This document shows positions 39,294-46,738 of a stretch of 46,738 nucleotides of DNA, piece by piece (position 1 is the first letter of the stretch; each line of letters opens with the position of its first letter). A model generated the notes under the pieces. That model did not search any database and had not been told where the DNA came from. It saw only the letters and a list, made by a program, of their open reading frames with translations. The stretch lies in the NCBI GenBank assembly GCA_024408085.1, contig JAKSVH010000003.1, positions 81,157 through 127,894 of the forward strand. Direction: 5' to 3'. The position numbers were made by a program, and so were the translations under genes. The DNA is from Bacilli bacterium (lineage in GTDB: Bacteria; Bacillota_I; Bacilli_A; RFN20; CAG-826).

Positions 39294-39647
39294 TTAGTTA
39301 ATCTTAGAGATAACGTCGAGGTATAATGCCTCGACTTTTTTGTAGGCTGCATTAACTTCTTCTGGGTTAGTAGTTTTTGCTAAGTCTCCACGCATAAGTT
39401 CAGTAAGAGCAACTGCTGCAGTGCCAAGTTCTTTGAATGCTAAATTGAGTGATACACCTTTTAATGTGTGTGCCTCAAAGAAAGCTTTTTCATAATCGTG
39501 AGCTTCAATAGCTGCTTTTAAGCCATCAAGTTTTTGAGTTTCTTTGAACTTCAAAACAAATCTTTCGATTAAAGCATCATTCATTAATCTTGAAAGTGCT
39601 TCTTCGTAATTGCCGCCAATTTCTTCGTAAAATTTCTTAATTTCCAT
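39294..39647 (-). CDS. Histidine phosphotransfer (HPt) protein
   Basis: 117 aa, all-helical. The phosphoacceptor motif is AHTLKGVSLNL with His60. It should carry phosphate between receiver domains. It follows the REC-GGDEF-EAL gene by 12 bases, and the hybrid kinase gene lies before that, so the three genes form one operon with every step of a phosphorelay. The gene has a weak ribosome site (GCGAGAA). Confidence 0.9.
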   Translation of the reverse strand: MEIKKFYEEIGGNYEEALSRLMNDALIERFVLKFKETQKLDGLKAAIEAHDYEKAFFEAHTLKGVSLNLAFKELGTAAVALTELMRGDLAKTTNPEEVNAAYKKVEALYLDVISKIN

Positions 39648-39659
39648 GGGTTTTCTCGC

Positions 39660-41327
39660 TTATTTGTGATTTTTTAAATAGGTAATAAACTCATCTTCTG
39701 GGAGTGGTTTAGAATAGAAGTAACCTTGAATTGCATCACAACCAAGATCACGATAAATGTTCTTTTGTTCCTCGTTTTCAACACCTTCAGCGAATACTTT
39801 TGCACCAAGTTCGTGTGCAAGAGCGATGACGTGTTTAACGACATCTTTTTGAGCTTCAAGACGTCTTGCAAAGGTGATATCAAGTTTTAGATAATCCATT
39901 GGAATATCACTAATCATGCCAAGGCATGAATAACCAGAACCGAAGTCATCAATTTCAATTTTGAAACCTTCATCACGGATGATTTTTGCCTTCGCAAGAA
40001 CATCAGCAGAGTTTCCTGCTAAAGATTCAGTGATTTCAAAATGAAGTTGTTCTTTATTAAAACCAAAGTGTTTAACAGCTTTAGTTAAAAGTTTTGGATC
40101 TGCAAAAACAGCCAAGTCTCTACGTGATAAGTTAACTGAAATTGGAATTTCTTTTAATCCTAACTTTTTACATTTAGCAAGGAATTCACAGGTTTTTTTG
40201 ACGATAAACTCGTCTAATTTGGTAATTAAACCAGTTTCTTCGAATGTAGGAATGAAGTCTCCTGGAGAAATAAAACCAAGTTCAGGATGGATCCATCTAA
40301 CAAGTGCTTCTGCTCCGACAAGTTCATCGGTTTTGCAGTCATGTTTTGGTTGAATGTAGATTTTAAAATCCTCATTTTTAATGGAATCATCCATGTATTC
40401 AACAAGTAAATGTCTATAGTTTTCTTTTTCAATAATTGTTTTATCAAAGAAGATAATGCTTCCTTCTGACTTAGCATTATTAGAATGATAAGTAGTGAAG
40501 AGTTTATTCATTATGTTGTTTGTTTTTAAAGATTTGTCGACATTTTCGTAAACAATATGTTTCAAAGAAACATTTGGAATTGGTGAAAGTTCATGAAGTT
40601 CTTTTTCGATGTCTTCTATGATTGCTTTATAGTCAACCTCAGAATTAATAACGAATGCTAAATTGTCTCCACCATAACGGGCCATTGCTAAAGCATTATT
40701 TCCGTATTTTTGGAAAATTGAGCCCATTACTTTAAGGAGTTTATCACAATCATCTTCACCATAAGTGGTGTTCATATAAGTAAAATCTTGAATGATACAT
40801 AAAATGTATGTTAATTTTACATCTGCTTTTTTAAGAACGTTATCAGAGACATAGTGAAAGAATTCTCTATTGATTAAACCAGTCTTGTGATCAAGTCTAG
40901 TTTCAAGAATTGCCCCAACAGATTCTTTTAATCTAATTAAAGCTTCAACTCTTTTTAAAATTACGTTAGGTTTATATGGTTTTGTGACGAAATCGGAAGC
41001 GCCTTTTTCAAGGGCGTGTTCTTCTTCGTCTCCTTCGGAGGTTGTTACAATAACAGGGATTTTCTTGTAATCTTCATGTTTATTGTATTCATCTAAAAAG
41101 CCATAGCCATCTAGCACAGGCATTTGGATGTCTAATAAAATTAAAGAAATAAATTCAGCATTGTTTTTAACAATATCAAGAGCTTCTTTTCCGTTTGTAG
41201 CTTCTAAAACGATGTATCTTTCATCGAGAATTGACTTTAAAATTTCTCTATTAATGTCATTGTCTTCGACAACTAATACAGTTTTCTTAAGATTAAATAA
41301 GTCTTGTTCGTTACGAAATGCCGTCAT
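39660..41327 (-). CDS. Response regulator with degenerate GGDEF and intact EAL domains (c-di-GMP phosphodiesterase)
   Basis: 555 aa. The REC domain at about 14-135 has acceptor Asp66 (LLDIQMP) and Lys116. The GGDEF-like domain (about 140-290) has RYGGDNLAF, with the catalytic Glu replaced by Asn222, so cyclase activity is unlikely; it may bind GTP as a regulator. The EAL domain (about 305-552) keeps the active-site set: Glu340 in AEALVRW, Asn399 (SVNLS), Glu431, Asp460-Asp461 (DDFGSGYS), Lys481 and Glu514 (AEGVE), then QGYFYSKP. It should cleave c-di-GMP to pGpG. Start overlaps the kinase stop (ATGA). Phosphorylation of REC is expected to set the output. Confidence 0.92.
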   Translation of the reverse strand: MTAFRNEQDLFNLKKTVLVVEDNDINREILKSILDERYIVLEATNGKEALDIVKNNAEFISLILLDIQMPVLDGYGFLDEYNKHEDYKKIPVIVTTSEGDEEEHALEKGASDFVTKPYKPNVILKRVEALIRLKESVGAILETRLDHKTGLINREFFHYVSDNVLKKADVKLTYILCIIQDFTYMNTTYGEDDCDKLLKVMGSIFQKYGNNALAMARYGGDNLAFVINSEVDYKAIIEDIEKELHELSPIPNVSLKHIVYENVDKSLKTNNIMNKLFTTYHSNNAKSEGSIIFFDKTIIEKENYRHLLVEYMDDSIKNEDFKIYIQPKHDCKTDELVGAEALVRWIHPELGFISPGDFIPTFEETGLITKLDEFIVKKTCEFLAKCKKLGLKEIPISVNLSRRDLAVFADPKLLTKAVKHFGFNKEQLHFEITESLAGNSADVLAKAKIIRDEGFKIEIDDFGSGYSCLGMISDIPMDYLKLDITFARRLEAQKDVVKHVIALAHELGAKVFAEGVENEEQKNIYRDLGCDAIQGYFYSKPLPEDEFITYLKNHK

Positions 41328-43210
41328 CTTTTAAGGTTCTTTCTAACTTCTTCTTTTAATAAGTTAAAATCAATTGGTTTTGCGATATGTCCATTCATTC
41401 CTGCTGCGATTGCTTTTTTCTTATCTTCATCAAAAGCATTTGCAGTCATGGCAATGATTGGAACTATTTTAGCATCTTCTCTTGATAATTTCCTTATTTC
41501 TTGTGTAGATTCATATCCATTGAGTTCTGGCATCATAATATCCATTAATACAACATCAAATGAATTTGGTTTACTATTCTTAAATATTTCAAGTGCTTTT
41601 TGACCATCAGTGGCAGGTGTAATTATTGCACCATTTTGCTCTAAGATTGTCTTAGCAATTTCCATGTTAAGTTCGTTATCTTCTGCAAGTAAGATTCTAA
41701 GACCTTCCATTGTAAAGCTATCATCTTTAGAAGCAATAGCTTCCTCTACTTGAGAATCTGCAACTTTAAATGGAATTGTGATGAAGAATTCTGTTCCTTT
41801 TCCAAGTTCAGATTTAACTTCAATTTTGCCTCTCATAAGATCAACAAGTTGCTTGGTAATTGACATACCAAGACCAGTGCCTTGGTAGTTACTTCTAGCA
41901 GTCTTTCTTTCTTGTGAGAATGGTTCAAAAATTTTCTTTATAAATTCTTCACTCATTCCAACGCCTGTATCGATGGTGTGGAAGACGTAATTGACGTAAC
42001 CATCAACCTCGTCAGATTGGTAAACTTCAAGGTCAACTCTTCCTTCGTTTGTGAACTTCACTGAGTTACTTAAAACGTTAATCAAAATTTGTCTAATTCT
42101 GGTCTCGTCTCCAATGATAAATGGATGGGTTGGAGTTTTCAAAAATCTACACTTAAAAATAATGTCTTTTTTAGTGGCTTCACCAAACATAATAAATGAG
42201 ACTCCGCCGACAGCTTTTCTGATATCAATTCTTTCTTCATTTAAGAAGTCACTTTGTTTGTTTTCAATACGTGTCATATCGAGAACATCATTAACTAAAG
42301 AAAGTAAGTGTTTTGATGCTGTGTCAATTTTATTGACATATTCTTTAACTTTCTTTGGATCTTTCTCGTCTTTTGCAAGATTTGTTAAACCCATAATTCC
42401 GTTAATAGGAGTACGAATATCGTGGGACATATTTGCCAAGAATTCTTGCTTTGTTGCGTTAGCTTTTTGGGCTGCAGAAACTTCGTGATAATCCTCCAAG
42501 AAAGTTTCTCTTTGACGAGTAACGTTAATGGAGTAAATTGCGACTGTAAAAACAGCAAATCCAAGTGAGTAGAAAGGACCATCTGGATAAGCCATTTGAA
42601 GGACACCAAAAATAGCTGGAATAATTAAGAAGAAAGCACCCGAGAAGTATTTAACTGTCGGTGATTTTTGCTTGAAATGTATAAATCCTTTAATAACGGC
42701 GTACACTGCGAGCGGAATGTATTGTGCGAATTGTAGTGCGAATACGACATAACGCACAGTCCTGTTGAGCGTGTGGTAGACACCTTCTGAGTCAATATTA
42801 AACCAGAATGATCTGCCTGTAGCATTTGCAATAATGTTAGTCAAAATTAAAGATAATTGAACTGCTAAAACGACATATCTATAAATAGAAACTACAATTT
42901 TTTGTTTCTTTTCGAATTTAAAAAAGTGAACAGCGTAAATAGAAATTGCGACAGATGAAGCAGCAGCAAAAATATGGAATAAGTAAGTTGAGATTTCGTA
43001 TGTGATTGGTGAATGTGGAGCGACTGCGAAACCGATTAAACCCCAAAGAGCATCAATTCCACAGAAAATAATGAAGAAGATAAAAACTTGTGTGAGTTTT
43101 TTGTCGACTGATTGTTTGTACGCTGTTGAAACAGTTCTATTTAGAATGATTGCAACAATAAACGCACAAATAACACCAACGTATGCATATAGTTGATAAA
43201 CGAAATCCAT
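41324..43210 (-). CDS. Hybrid sensor histidine kinase with multi-pass membrane sensor
   Basis: 628 aa. The N-terminal ~230 residues contain about seven membrane segments with short loops, so the ligand or signal is sensed within or at the membrane. A short linker leads to HisKA (MSHDIRTPINGIMG, His263), HATPase (N-box Asn382 in LSNSVKF, DTGVGMS, GTGLGMS) and a C-terminal REC domain with Glu510/Asp511, acceptor Asp557 (LMDIMMPE) and Lys in AKPIDF. It autophosphorylates and passes phosphate to its own receiver, then probably to the HPt protein and the EAL-domain regulator encoded downstream. TATAAT at 43236-43241 and AGGT near 43220 fit a leadered mRNA. Confidence 0.92.
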   Translation of the reverse strand: MDFVYQLYAYVGVICAFIVAIILNRTVSTAYKQSVDKKLTQVFIFFIIFCGIDALWGLIGFAVAPHSPITYEISTYLFHIFAAASSVAISIYAVHFFKFEKKQKIVVSIYRYVVLAVQLSLILTNIIANATGRSFWFNIDSEGVYHTLNRTVRYVVFALQFAQYIPLAVYAVIKGFIHFKQKSPTVKYFSGAFFLIIPAIFGVLQMAYPDGPFYSLGFAVFTVAIYSINVTRQRETFLEDYHEVSAAQKANATKQEFLANMSHDIRTPINGIMGLTNLAKDEKDPKKVKEYVNKIDTASKHLLSLVNDVLDMTRIENKQSDFLNEERIDIRKAVGGVSFIMFGEATKKDIIFKCRFLKTPTHPFIIGDETRIRQILINVLSNSVKFTNEGRVDLEVYQSDEVDGYVNYVFHTIDTGVGMSEEFIKKIFEPFSQERKTARSNYQGTGLGMSITKQLVDLMRGKIEVKSELGKGTEFFITIPFKVADSQVEEAIASKDDSFTMEGLRILLAEDNELNMEIAKTILEQNGAIITPATDGQKALEIFKNSKPNSFDVVLMDIMMPELNGYESTQEIRKLSREDAKIVPIIAMTANAFDEDKKKAIAAGMNGHIAKPIDFNLLKEEVRKNLKR

Positions 43211-43393
43211 ATTTAGTACCTGCTTTGCTAAATTAATTATAAATTAATATATTTAAAATTAGAAACAAAAATTCGATTTTTTAATAATTAAAACTTCCAA
43301 TTAGTCCTAGCTTTTTACTAATTTTATTAATTTTGTGTTGCTTTTTATTTTTCTTTCTATAAACTTTATGTTTAAAAGAAAGGAGAATTTTTT
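43211..43393. promoter_or_regulatory. Divergent promoter region between kinase and lipoprotein genes
   Basis: AT-rich, without coding potential. Minus-strand TATAAT at 43236-43241 serves the kinase. On the plus strand TTGCTT followed 16 bases later by TAAACT, about 45 bases before the lipoprotein start, is a possible promoter. No repeats beyond simple A/T runs were seen. Confidence 0.4.
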
Positions 43394-45910
43394 ATGAGAA
43401 AATTCAAACTTATAGTCAGCGCCTTACTTGCGAGTACAATGGGCGTTGTTGCAGTTAGTGGACTTACTGCATGTGGAGACAATGAGCAAAAAGAAAGCGT
43501 AACATCTGTTTCCATTACTAATAAAAGTTCAGTCAAATCAATGAAAGTTGATGACAGTGTTACATTAAAAATTAATGTTAATGCTTCTAGTGAAGATGCT
43601 AAAGGCATTGATGTTGTTTCTTCTGATGCTACTGTAGTTAAAGTTACAAAATCAGGATCTAACTACAAAGTTACTGCTTTAAAAGAAGGAAGCGCAACAA
43701 TCACTGTTACATCTACTTATGACAACACTAAGAGCGACTCTGTTGATATTGCAGTTGTTGAAGCTGGTTTCGATCCATCATGGATTGAAGAAGGATTTAC
43801 CTACTCAAAAACCTTCCCAACCTCAGAATTAAAGAAATTCTTAGGAAGCGGAACTTATATAGTTCCAGAGTTCGCTAAATTAGATGGCGGTTCATATTAT
43901 TTGAACTATCCAGAAGATGATGAATACTATGCACAATTCATCATTATTGTTGATGGAATTAGAGTGGATGAATATGCAGATCTTTGCGGTAAAGCTGGTT
44001 TCGATAGAATTCTTTCATCTAGTGAAGGTGGTTATGAAATCATTGATCCAACATTAACTTTTGATGTTATTGTTTCATCCAGCTATGATGAAGAAACATA
44101 CGAAGAAGCTGCACCAACAATCTTAACATTTTATAAATGTTCAGATGTTTGGGGTTCAAGCAAGAAAACAACCGATACTGCTTGGAGCGAAAAGAAGATA
44201 AAAGATGCAATTGAATATTGTAGTGCGCCTGAACTCGCTAGAGCAGTCGCAGCAGTTCCATTTGTTGCACTTGGTGAAGATTATGAAATTTCTTCATATA
44301 TTGAAGATTATGGTTTCTTCCAAATGCCAATTCCTAACTCAGTTATGATTTGTGATTATTCACTTGATGACAGCATGCTTGATGGTTATGAATCAGTTCT
44401 TACCGCCGCTGGTTATGTAAAAGAAACTGGTGAAGATGGCTATGTTACATTCGAAAAAGATCTTGATGCATACTTACATATGTCACTTGCATATGGTTGG
44501 GATGCAACCGGAAACACAATTTATGGTTTTATTTCAGCAGTTGAGTTAACAAATTATCCATCAACCGAAATTTCAGATTTCGTTTCAGATGATGTCGAAT
44601 CATTCTATGATATTCCAGATTTTGCTGGAACTGCTAAATCCTATGGATTTATGATTACTCCTATGTATGAATTCGATGAAGATTATGAAGTTGTCGGTGA
44701 ATACAATGAAGCTACAGTTAACGTAAATGGTTCTAAAGAAGCCGATTTCAATGCTTATGTTCAATTGTTAAAAGATAACGGTTTTGAAACCGAAATTGAT
44801 AAAACATATTATGAAGATTATGGTGAAATCGACGCTACTGCAACAAAGGGAAGAATTTATATTGATCTTGTTTACTACGCAGAAGAAGTTGATTATTACG
44901 AATACTCTAAGACTGATGGTGATATCGAAATGAAGATTTCAGCTGACGATTCAGTTGATGAACCAAAAATTTATTTTGATGATGAATCAGTTATGGTTGT
45001 TGCTGAAGAAGTATTAACAGTCACTGCTACTGCAAGAGTTCCAGGTACTATTACTTATGCTTCAAGCAATACTGAAGTAGTTACTGTTGATGAAACTAGT
45101 GGTGCACTTACTGGTGTTGCAAAAGGAACAGCAGTTGTTACTGCAACTTTAAAAGTTAGTGAATCAGTTTCATACAAAGCTACAATTAATGTTTCTGTTG
45201 TTGATAAAGCAACAGGCATCAATGTTACAGGTCCTGCTACAGTTGGCAAAAACAAAGTTGTAAACTTTGCTTATGAAGCAACTCCGGCTGGCTCCAAAGC
45301 CGTTGGCGAAGCCGTCTTCTCGATTACAGAAGGTTCTGAATTTGGCACAATCACTCCAGCTGGTGTCTTTACCGCAGCTGATGTTGATGAAGAACGCTCA
45401 GTTACAATTAAATGTCAAGTTGGTGAATTAAGTGCAACAAAGGTTGTTACTGTTAAGCCAGTTGTTGATGTTGTTGATACAATTACATTAGCAAAATTAG
45501 GTCTTTCAACCATTGGAACAGTTTATACTGATTTCAGTGGCAAAAAAGATGTTTCGGAAGCAGCTTATGCTGGTAGATGTGCTGGTAAAGATGGCACAAT
45601 CCAATTAAGAACAAAAACAGATGGTGGTTGTTCTGGAATTATCTCTGCAACTTCAGGTGGCGCTTTAGCTTCAGTCACAGTTGCTTTCAATAGTCAAACA
45701 ACTGGCACTAAAGGTGTTCAAATTTATGCTTCAGATAAAGCATTTACAGTTGATGATATGTTTAGTGGTTCAATGACACCAGTCAAACAAATCACTGCAA
45801 GCGATACAAATAAGACATTTGAATTCAGCGGTGACTTTGCTTACATCGGTATTAGATCAATTGATGGTGCATGTTACCTTGATAACTTCTCAGTAACCTG
45901 GCAAGCATAA
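43394..45910 (+). CDS. Large surface lipoprotein with bacterial Ig-like (Big_2) domains
   Basis: 838 aa. The lipoprotein signal has lipobox LTAC (Cys27). Residues about 36-118 form a Big_2 domain (SVSITNKSS, DSVTLKINV, VTALKEGSATITVTS). A long acidic middle part (about 120-520, rich in Asp, Glu and Tyr) has no recognised family but seems to contain repeated modules. Two further Ig-like segments lie at about 525-690 (YASSNTEVVTVDETSGALTG in the first), followed by a C-terminal beta-sandwich with SFSVTW-like ending that resembles a carbohydrate-binding fold. It should sit on the outer face of the membrane, perhaps in adhesion or substrate binding. AAAGGAG nine bases before the ATG is a strong ribosome site. 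It is divergent from the phosphorelay operon. Confidence 0.85.
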   Translation: MRKFKLIVSALLASTMGVVAVSGLTACGDNEQKESVTSVSITNKSSVKSMKVDDSVTLKINVNASSEDAKGIDVVSSDATVVKVTKSGSNYKVTALKEGSATITVTSTYDNTKSDSVDIAVVEAGFDPSWIEEGFTYSKTFPTSELKKFLGSGTYIVPEFAKLDGGSYYLNYPEDDEYYAQFIIIVDGIRVDEYADLCGKAGFDRILSSSEGGYEIIDPTLTFDVIVSSSYDEETYEEAAPTILTFYKCSDVWGSSKKTTDTAWSEKKIKDAIEYCSAPELARAVAAVPFVALGEDYEISSYIEDYGFFQMPIPNSVMICDYSLDDSMLDGYESVLTAAGYVKETGEDGYVTFEKDLDAYLHMSLAYGWDATGNTIYGFISAVELTNYPSTEISDFVSDDVESFYDIPDFAGTAKSYGFMITPMYEFDEDYEVVGEYNEATVNVNGSKEADFNAYVQLLKDNGFETEIDKTYYEDYGEIDATATKGRIYIDLVYYAEEVDYYEYSKTDGDIEMKISADDSVDEPKIYFDDESVMVVAEEVLTVTATARVPGTITYASSNTEVVTVDETSGALTGVAKGTAVVTATLKVSESVSYKATINVSVVDKATGINVTGPATVGKNKVVNFAYEATPAGSKAVGEAVFSITEGSEFGTITPAGVFTAADVDEERSVTIKCQVGELSATKVVTVKPVVDVVDTITLAKLGLSTIGTVYTDFSGKKDVSEAAYAGRCAGKDGTIQLRTKTDGGCSGIISATSGGALASVTVAFNSQTTGTKGVQIYASDKAFTVDDMFSGSMTPVKQITASDTNKTFEFSGDFAYIGIRSIDGACYLDNFSVTWQA

Positions 45911-45928
45911 TTAAAACGCATAATAAAG

Positions 45929-45960
45929 AAGTCTGTACCTTATGGTATGGACTTTTTTTA
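45929..45960 (+). terminator. Terminator of the lipoprotein gene
   Basis: AAGTCTGTACC (45929-45939), loop TTAT, GGTATGGACTT (45944-45954), 11 bp with two G-U pairs, then a T-run. The 3' arm contains TGGACT (45948-45953), which may also serve as -35 of the next promoter. Confidence 0.8.
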
Positions 45961-45976
45961 TTTGCGTGTTTATAAT
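45948..45976 (+). promoter_or_regulatory. Promoter of the pheS T-box leader
   Basis: TGGACT (45948-45953), 17 bases, TATAAT (45971-45976). The -35 lies in the terminator hairpin of the gene before it. The predicted start is near 45983. Confidence 0.5.
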
Positions 45977-45982
45977 ATAAGC

Positions 45983-46190
45983 GCGTTGACGAGAAGTAGT
46001 AACTCGATAACCTTAGATAATAGGGAATGTGGAATAGTGGAACCCACAAGTGTCTAAGACGAGTGAATTCACCTCTGAGCATCTTCTTGTAATGAGAAGC
46101 GTTAACCACGTTACGGCGTTAGAGCAACTATAAGTTGAATTAGGATGGCACCACGGAGAAATTCGTTCCTTGTTGTGTCATTTTTATTTT
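45983..46190 (+). promoter_or_regulatory. T-box riboswitch (phenylalanine) controlling pheS
   Basis: The conserved T-box is present as AGGATGGCACCACGG at 46142-46156. Upstream, GTGAATTCACCTCTGAGC carries a phenylalanine codon TTC at 46068-46070 in the specifier position. A GC-containing stem after the T-box followed by TTTTTATTTTTTT forms the terminator. Uncharged tRNA(Phe) should allow read-through into pheS. Confidence 0.88.
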
Positions 46191-46208
46191 TTTAGGGGGA
46201 TGGAAACC

Positions 46209-46738
46209 ATGTCAGAAATATTCCAAAAAGTCGCAGATCTTAAAGAAAAGATTCTTAAAGCTGCAGAAGAAATCCATGATGAAGCAGGTCTTAAAGTTTT
46301 CCAAGACACTTATATGTCAAAAAAGAGTGAACTTTCTCAACTCATGGGTGAAATCAGAAATCTTGAAGGCGAAGACAAAACAAAGTTTGGTCAAGCAATG
46401 AATGAAGCTAGAGGTGCAGTAACTGCTGCATTCCAAGCAAAACAAAAAGAAATTCAAGATGCTGCAATCGCAAAGAAACTTGAAGCAGAGAAGATTGATA
46501 TTACTCTTCCAAGCTTTAACTATAAAATGGGCGGAATTAACCCATTCTATTTAATCCAAGACGAAATTATTGATACTTTCGTCGCTATGGGTTACGAAGT
46601 AAAAGAAGGACCAGATGTAGAATCTGACTACTATAACTTCGAAAGAATGAATATTCCTGCAGACCATCCTGCAAGAGAAATGCAAGATTCTTTATACATT
46701 AATCCAACAACCCTTTTAAGAACACACACTTCTCCAGA
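46209..46738 (+). CDS. pheS: Phenylalanyl-tRNA synthetase alpha subunit, 3' end outside window
   Basis: 176 codons are visible. The N-terminal coiled-coil arm (about 1-90, MSEIFQKVADLKEKIL...) that contacts tRNA is followed by the start of the catalytic domain: GGINPFYLIQDEI, GYEVKEGPDVESDYYNFERMNIPADHPAREMQDS (motif 1 region), then LLRTHTSP. AGGGGGA lies eight bases before the ATG at 46209; an in-frame ATG at 46200 is inside that ribosome site and is not used. pheT is expected downstream. Confidence 0.95.
   Translation, partial: MSEIFQKVADLKEKILKAAEEIHDEAGLKVFQDTYMSKKSELSQLMGEIRNLEGEDKTKFGQAMNEARGAVTAAFQAKQKEIQDAAIAKKLEAEKIDITLPSFNYKMGGINPFYLIQDEIIDTFVAMGYEVKEGPDVESDYYNFERMNIPADHPAREMQDSLYINPTTLLRTHTSP

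Noticed and set aside
45852-46109. Minus-strand 85-aa frame across the lipoprotein end and the pheS T-box
   Set aside because: It crosses a terminator, a promoter and a T-box leader, so it is a chance frame.
1-46738. CRISPR array, rRNA or tRNA genes
   Set aside because: No regularly spaced repeats and no rRNA or tRNA-like cloverleaf segments were seen. The tRNA-related signals are the two T-box leaders.

Overview
The window is low-GC Bacillota DNA, most likely class Bacilli. The evidence is a DnaB/DnaI-type primosome, DnaE next to PolA, two T-box leaders, and ThrRS and PheS of bacterial type. TGA is a stop codon: dnaB, the ROK kinase and the YgjP-like gene end in TGA, and two of those stops overlap the next start as ATGA. 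The standard bacterial code therefore applies, not the Mycoplasma code. An uncultured relative of Erysipelotrichia, RF39 or Acholeplasma is plausible but cannot be proved here.

Positions 1 to about 10,500 form a very AT-rich accessory element that looks like an integrated filamentous (inovirus/plectrovirus-like) phage whose left end lies outside the window. It encodes a tandem pair of paralogous membrane-anchored proteins (the first truncated by the window edge), another membrane-anchored protein, a 621-aa protein with signal peptide, C-terminal membrane anchor and basic tail (pIII-like layout), small cytoplasmic proteins, two ribbon-helix-helix regulators (both under 60 aa, one hidden in a shifted frame), a multi-pass Zot/pI-like ATPase, an HUH replication initiator, a GC-rich double-hairpin non-coding region (probable origin/packaging region) and an IS481-like DDE recombinase as probable integration enzyme.

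Positions 10,597 to 27,446 are housekeeping genes: a 5'-nucleotidase lipoprotein, a small membrane protein, TGS-less thrS under a T-box, a ROK sugar kinase, dnaB-dnaI behind interleaved inverted repeats that include DnaA boxes, a single-ORF fusion of Fpg/MutM with dephospho-CoA kinase, polA, dnaE, an NrnA-like DHH phosphoesterase and ackA. Positions 27,447 to 37,448 hold a glycogen operon behind a consensus cre site: glgB, glgP, a dimeric-type dUTPase, malQ, a cytoplasmic type I pullulanase and an esterase-like hydrolase. Together the enzymes build, phosphorolyse and debranch an intracellular alpha-glucan.

Positions 37,482 to 46,738 hold a DUF523 gene, a YgjP-like metallopeptidase, a SpoU methyltransferase, a compact hybrid histidine kinase / REC-GGDEF*-EAL / HPt phosphorelay that should end in c-di-GMP hydrolysis, a large Ig-like-domain lipoprotein, and the start of pheS behind a second T-box. 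Several chromosomal genes have a -10 hexamer ending 6 to 8 bases before the start codon and no Shine-Dalgarno, which points to leaderless mRNAs.
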